A stretch of DNA of 64,000 nt, taken from Metaphire vulgaris (lineage: Eukaryota > Annelida > Clitellata > Crassiclitellata > Megascolecidae). The stretch covers positions 2,604,601 through 2,668,600 of the forward strand of contig CM030862.1 of the NCBI GenBank assembly GCA_018105865.1, written 5' to 3'. The notes beneath the pieces were generated by a model. It saw only the letters and a list, made by a program, of their open reading frames with translations, did not search any database and was not told the DNA's origin. Shown one piece after another: positions 61,526-64,000 of this stretch. A program made the translations under genes and the position numbers. Within the stretch, counting starts at the first letter, position 1; every line of letters starts with the position of its first letter.

Positions 61526-62567
61526 CTGGAAACGAATTGTCTTCAAATATTATATATTAAATGCCAGCATAATATTGCATGATATTAAGGCAATAGCATG
61601 TGCCGGTGAGTGTCCAGCTGTGGATTCGCGCAAACATCGGGTGCGACCATTCTGTCGTCTAGAAAAGTTTGAACGGAGCCGATGGCAATATAAAACAGGG
61701 GCGTCATTGGGGAGGGGCAGGGAGTCCGTGGCACCAAGGAACTGAATAAATAATGTATAAAATATTTAAAAAATAAATGTGATATGTGCAAAATATCGTA
61801 AAATGCCAAATAATTGCCAAAATTTGCCAAAAAGTATCTCGCCTCCCGAAGAAAAGTGTGAAATGACGCTACTGGTATCAAGAATTTTTTGTCTGCCATG
61901 ACTCGTTACTTACCCGGAAGATAAGGATTTTACAACGAATATTCTTTTAATTTTTCTATTATTTTCAGGAAATTGTTGATTATCGCAAGATCTTGGTACG
62001 TTCACGATTCAAATGTCAATCATCATCATCATTATCATTATCATTATCATTATCATCATCATTGTTATCATCATCATCATCACCGCCAGCACTACTACCA
62101 CCACCACCAATATCATCATCATCACCACCACCACCATCATCATCATCATCGTCGTCATCGTCATCGTCATCATATTGGCCCCGGGGTCTCTTTGCTCGAA
62201 AGGGCTTCTCTTCACGTCCAAACTCCGAAACATCTAAGTCTTCAATTCAGGAATTCTTTCACCAATGTCAGATTTGTCGAGAGGGAGACAGGAGTTCAAA
62301 TAAGCTTCGACTGCGAGCTGACCGTTCCCCCACTGGAGGTTGAAATTGGTGGGACGAAAGTAGCCCGGTCCATTGATTTAGTTAAATTGACCAATGCCAG
62401 CGCCCCTTCATTTCTTTTTTAAACAATAGCAAGACTTAAATTCGAGATGAAATTCAAAAACAGGACTTTCGCCAGCAGAATCGATGCACTTTATATGAGA
62501 CCATTAAAACAACTTCAGCATTATGGGTAAATTACAGATTGATTATTATTATTATAAATAAATAAGC

Positions 62568-62617
<50 letters not shown>

Positions 62618-62874
62618 TTATTTTATTATTATTATTATTATTATTACTCTGGAGCATATTCATTTCTAATCGAGATAGCGAGCAACGTAACGCTGTAAGA
62701 TAATCAGAACAGGAGTTCTAGTTCATTGGTTGTGCTTTGTTTACTTACCCAGTGGTTGTCCCATCTTCCGGAGATGGCCGCTGGTCCAAACGATCTCGCA
62801 GGATTCATGCTGGATCCGGTATACTTGATCTAAAGAAATCAAAGGAGCGATCCTATTAAATCACTTAAAACAAA

Positions 62875-62952
<78 letters not shown>

Positions 62953-63054
62953 CATTATCATCATTACTATTATCATCAATACTATTATTATCAATGTTAT
63001 TTTCAATATTATTATGACTATCATTATTATATTCATTATCATTATAAGGGGCCA

Positions 63055-63125
<71 letters not shown>

Positions 63126-63898
63126 GTAATAATAATTATTATTTTTATCATCGAATCCAACCCGATACAACTGACTGATAAGCAATTTCAATGTAGATTT
63201 GAAAGCAGACGATGAATTTGATGTTAAATATCGAACACGACAAAGATGGCCATGGGTTGGGTTAACCAATGGGTTCGACTGGGTTTAGTCGGACTTTTCT
63301 ATATTTAGAGTGGGTTGGTTTGGGTCAGAAATAAGTCCTGGCTTAAGAAATTGCAATGTATTACGGTGGGTTGGGCTTGGTCAAGTAACCTATTGCCGGC
63401 ATGGGTTGGGTTGGAGATTTGATGGGTTGGGTTGGAGATTTGATGGGTTGGGTTATAACAAATTGGCCAATGACCATATCTGGAGCCGGAAGATGACGTC
63501 ACGAAACAAATCGTTTATATAGAACTTCTTCTGAACGGTGTTGTCAAGCCAGGGTCTTTAAAACCACCAGAATGATTTTCTGCGTCTAGCTGTCTCAAAA
63601 GTCAAAAGACGACAACGACGATGACGATGATTATGACGTTGATGATGATGATGATGATGATGATGACGACGATGATGATGACTGACCGCGAACAGGTGGC
63701 AGACTCCGACTGCCAGTCCAACGGTCAGTGGGGTCGACCCATTGAGGTCGGTCCTGTTGCTGTCGATGGACGAGAAGACGCAGAAGACGAGGACGAAGGT
63801 GATGACGAGTTCGACGCCGAATCCCTGACCGACGCTCAGTTCGCTCCAGATGGTCGTCAGTCCGTAAGTCTCGTTCTGATTACTGCCAGGCGTAAGAC
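61343..63898 (-). CDS. Classical aquaporin (AQP1/AQP4-type), last three exons; 5' exon off window
   Basis: Exons: 63898-63687, 62829-62749, 61525-61343, in phase. The product segment starts in loop C (NQNETYG, an N-glycosylation sequon), then helix 4/5 [16 protein letters not shown] and [11 protein letters not shown], loop E with the second NPA box ([11 protein letters not shown]), helix 6 [20 protein letters not shown], and a lysine-rich tail. Arg after NPA and the Cys in GVCHL match the water-selective filter region of orthodox aquaporins; NPARSFGPA with GLYE/LLYE is closest to AQP4-like proteins. The first NPA box is outside the window. The middle exon is exactly 81 nt, as in vertebrate AQP0/1/2/4/5 genes. 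Confidence 0.92.
61526..62748. other. Aquaporin intron with microsatellites
   Basis: An ATC/ATT array (62020-62175) and ATT arrays (62540-62648) dominate. His-rich, Ser-rich and Met/Ile-rich frames across 61973-62422 come from the ATC array and are not genes. Confidence 0.7.
62749..62829 (-). CDS. Aquaporin exon with second NPA box (81 nt)
   Basis: Acceptor TTTAG, donor GTAAGT, phase 0. Encodes [17 protein letters not shown] and ISGRWDNHW. Confidence 0.93.
62875..63122. repeat. ATT/ATC microsatellites
   Basis: ATT then ATC runs at 62875-62950 and a pure ATT array at 63056-63121, in an aquaporin intron. Confidence 0.95.
63310..63456. repeat. GGGTTG-rich tandem repeat
   Basis: A 22-base unit with GATGGGTTGGGTTGGAGATT occurs two to three times near 63400-63456, with related TGGGTTGG words upstream. 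Confidence 0.7.
63599..63680. repeat. (GAT/GAC)n microsatellite
   Basis: Imperfect GAC and GAT units directly after the donor of the loop C exon on the gene strand. Confidence 0.85.
63687..63898 (-). CDS. Aquaporin exon: loop C to helix 5
   Basis: Donor GTCAGT after HLFA, phase 0. The acceptor GAACAG at 63899-63900 gives phase 1 entry and is the best choice; vertebrate relatives have a 165-nt exon here against 212 nt, so the start is less certain than the end. Confidence 0.8.
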
Positions 63899-63953
63899 CT
63901 GTTCATCAAGAACACGAACCAAGTGCGGTATTTACTGTTCTAGGCCTACCATG

Positions 63954-63954
<1 letters not shown>

Positions 63955-63996
<42 letters not shown>
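63955..63996. repeat. (CT)n microsatellite at the window end
   Basis: Uninterrupted CT dinucleotides to near the right edge. Confidence 0.95.

Positions 63997-64000
<4 letters not shown>

Noticed and set aside
61973..62422. His-rich 149-codon ORF and its shadows
   Set aside because: Translation of an ATC microsatellite inside an aquaporin intron.
62875..63122. CRISPR-like array
   Set aside because: Regular trinucleotide microsatellites without spacers, in a eukaryotic intron.

Overview
The window is invertebrate nuclear DNA. Coding exons are short, have canonical GT/AG borders and matching phases, and sit in long AT-rich introns full of MITEs, LINE relics, a tRNA-type SINE and microsatellites. 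There is no operon structure, prophage or CRISPR array. The gene set and the density of small hAT elements fit a non-vertebrate deuterostome or another marine invertebrate, but the phylum cannot be fixed by eye.

Four genes can be read. (1) About 2.6-14.7 kb, plus strand: a homologue of TCAIM, the mitochondrial protein with DUF4460/DUF4461, in eight visible coding exons; any exon before 2632 was not found. (2) 17.4-35.6 kb, plus strand: a complete four-exon ZNRF1/ZNRF2-type E3 ubiquitin ligase, 187 residues, with an N-myristoylation start, a zinc finger and a RING split by the last intron. (3) 42.5-54.4 kb, minus strand: a nine-exon gene of about 1,450 codons whose exons join into signal peptide, poly-Ser, CAP/SCP domain, Cys-rich EGF-like region, ShKT domain, about 1,000-residue Ser/Thr mucin stalk, transmembrane helix and cytoplasmic tail. 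(4) 61.3-63.9 kb, minus strand: the last three exons of a classical AQP1/AQP4-type aquaporin; its first exon lies beyond the right edge.

The rest is mostly mobile-element debris. At least fourteen small elements carry 8-bp target duplications of hAT type, most beginning CAGTGG or CAGGG. There are also TA-flanked mariner/pogo-like MITEs, TTAA-flanked piggyBac-like MITEs, three copies of a tRNA-derived SINE, a 5S-rRNA-like fragment, about twelve 3' fragments of non-LTR retrotransposons, a decayed repetitive zinc-binding-protein pseudogene in a TCAIM intron, a G-rich degenerate minisatellite near 39 kb, and many AT, ATT, ATC and CT arrays.

The four genes show no shared pathway. The best candidate for something undescribed is gene 3, a membrane-tethered CAP-ShKT mucin. 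Next are two places where a MITE lies directly against a 3' splice site of a host gene.
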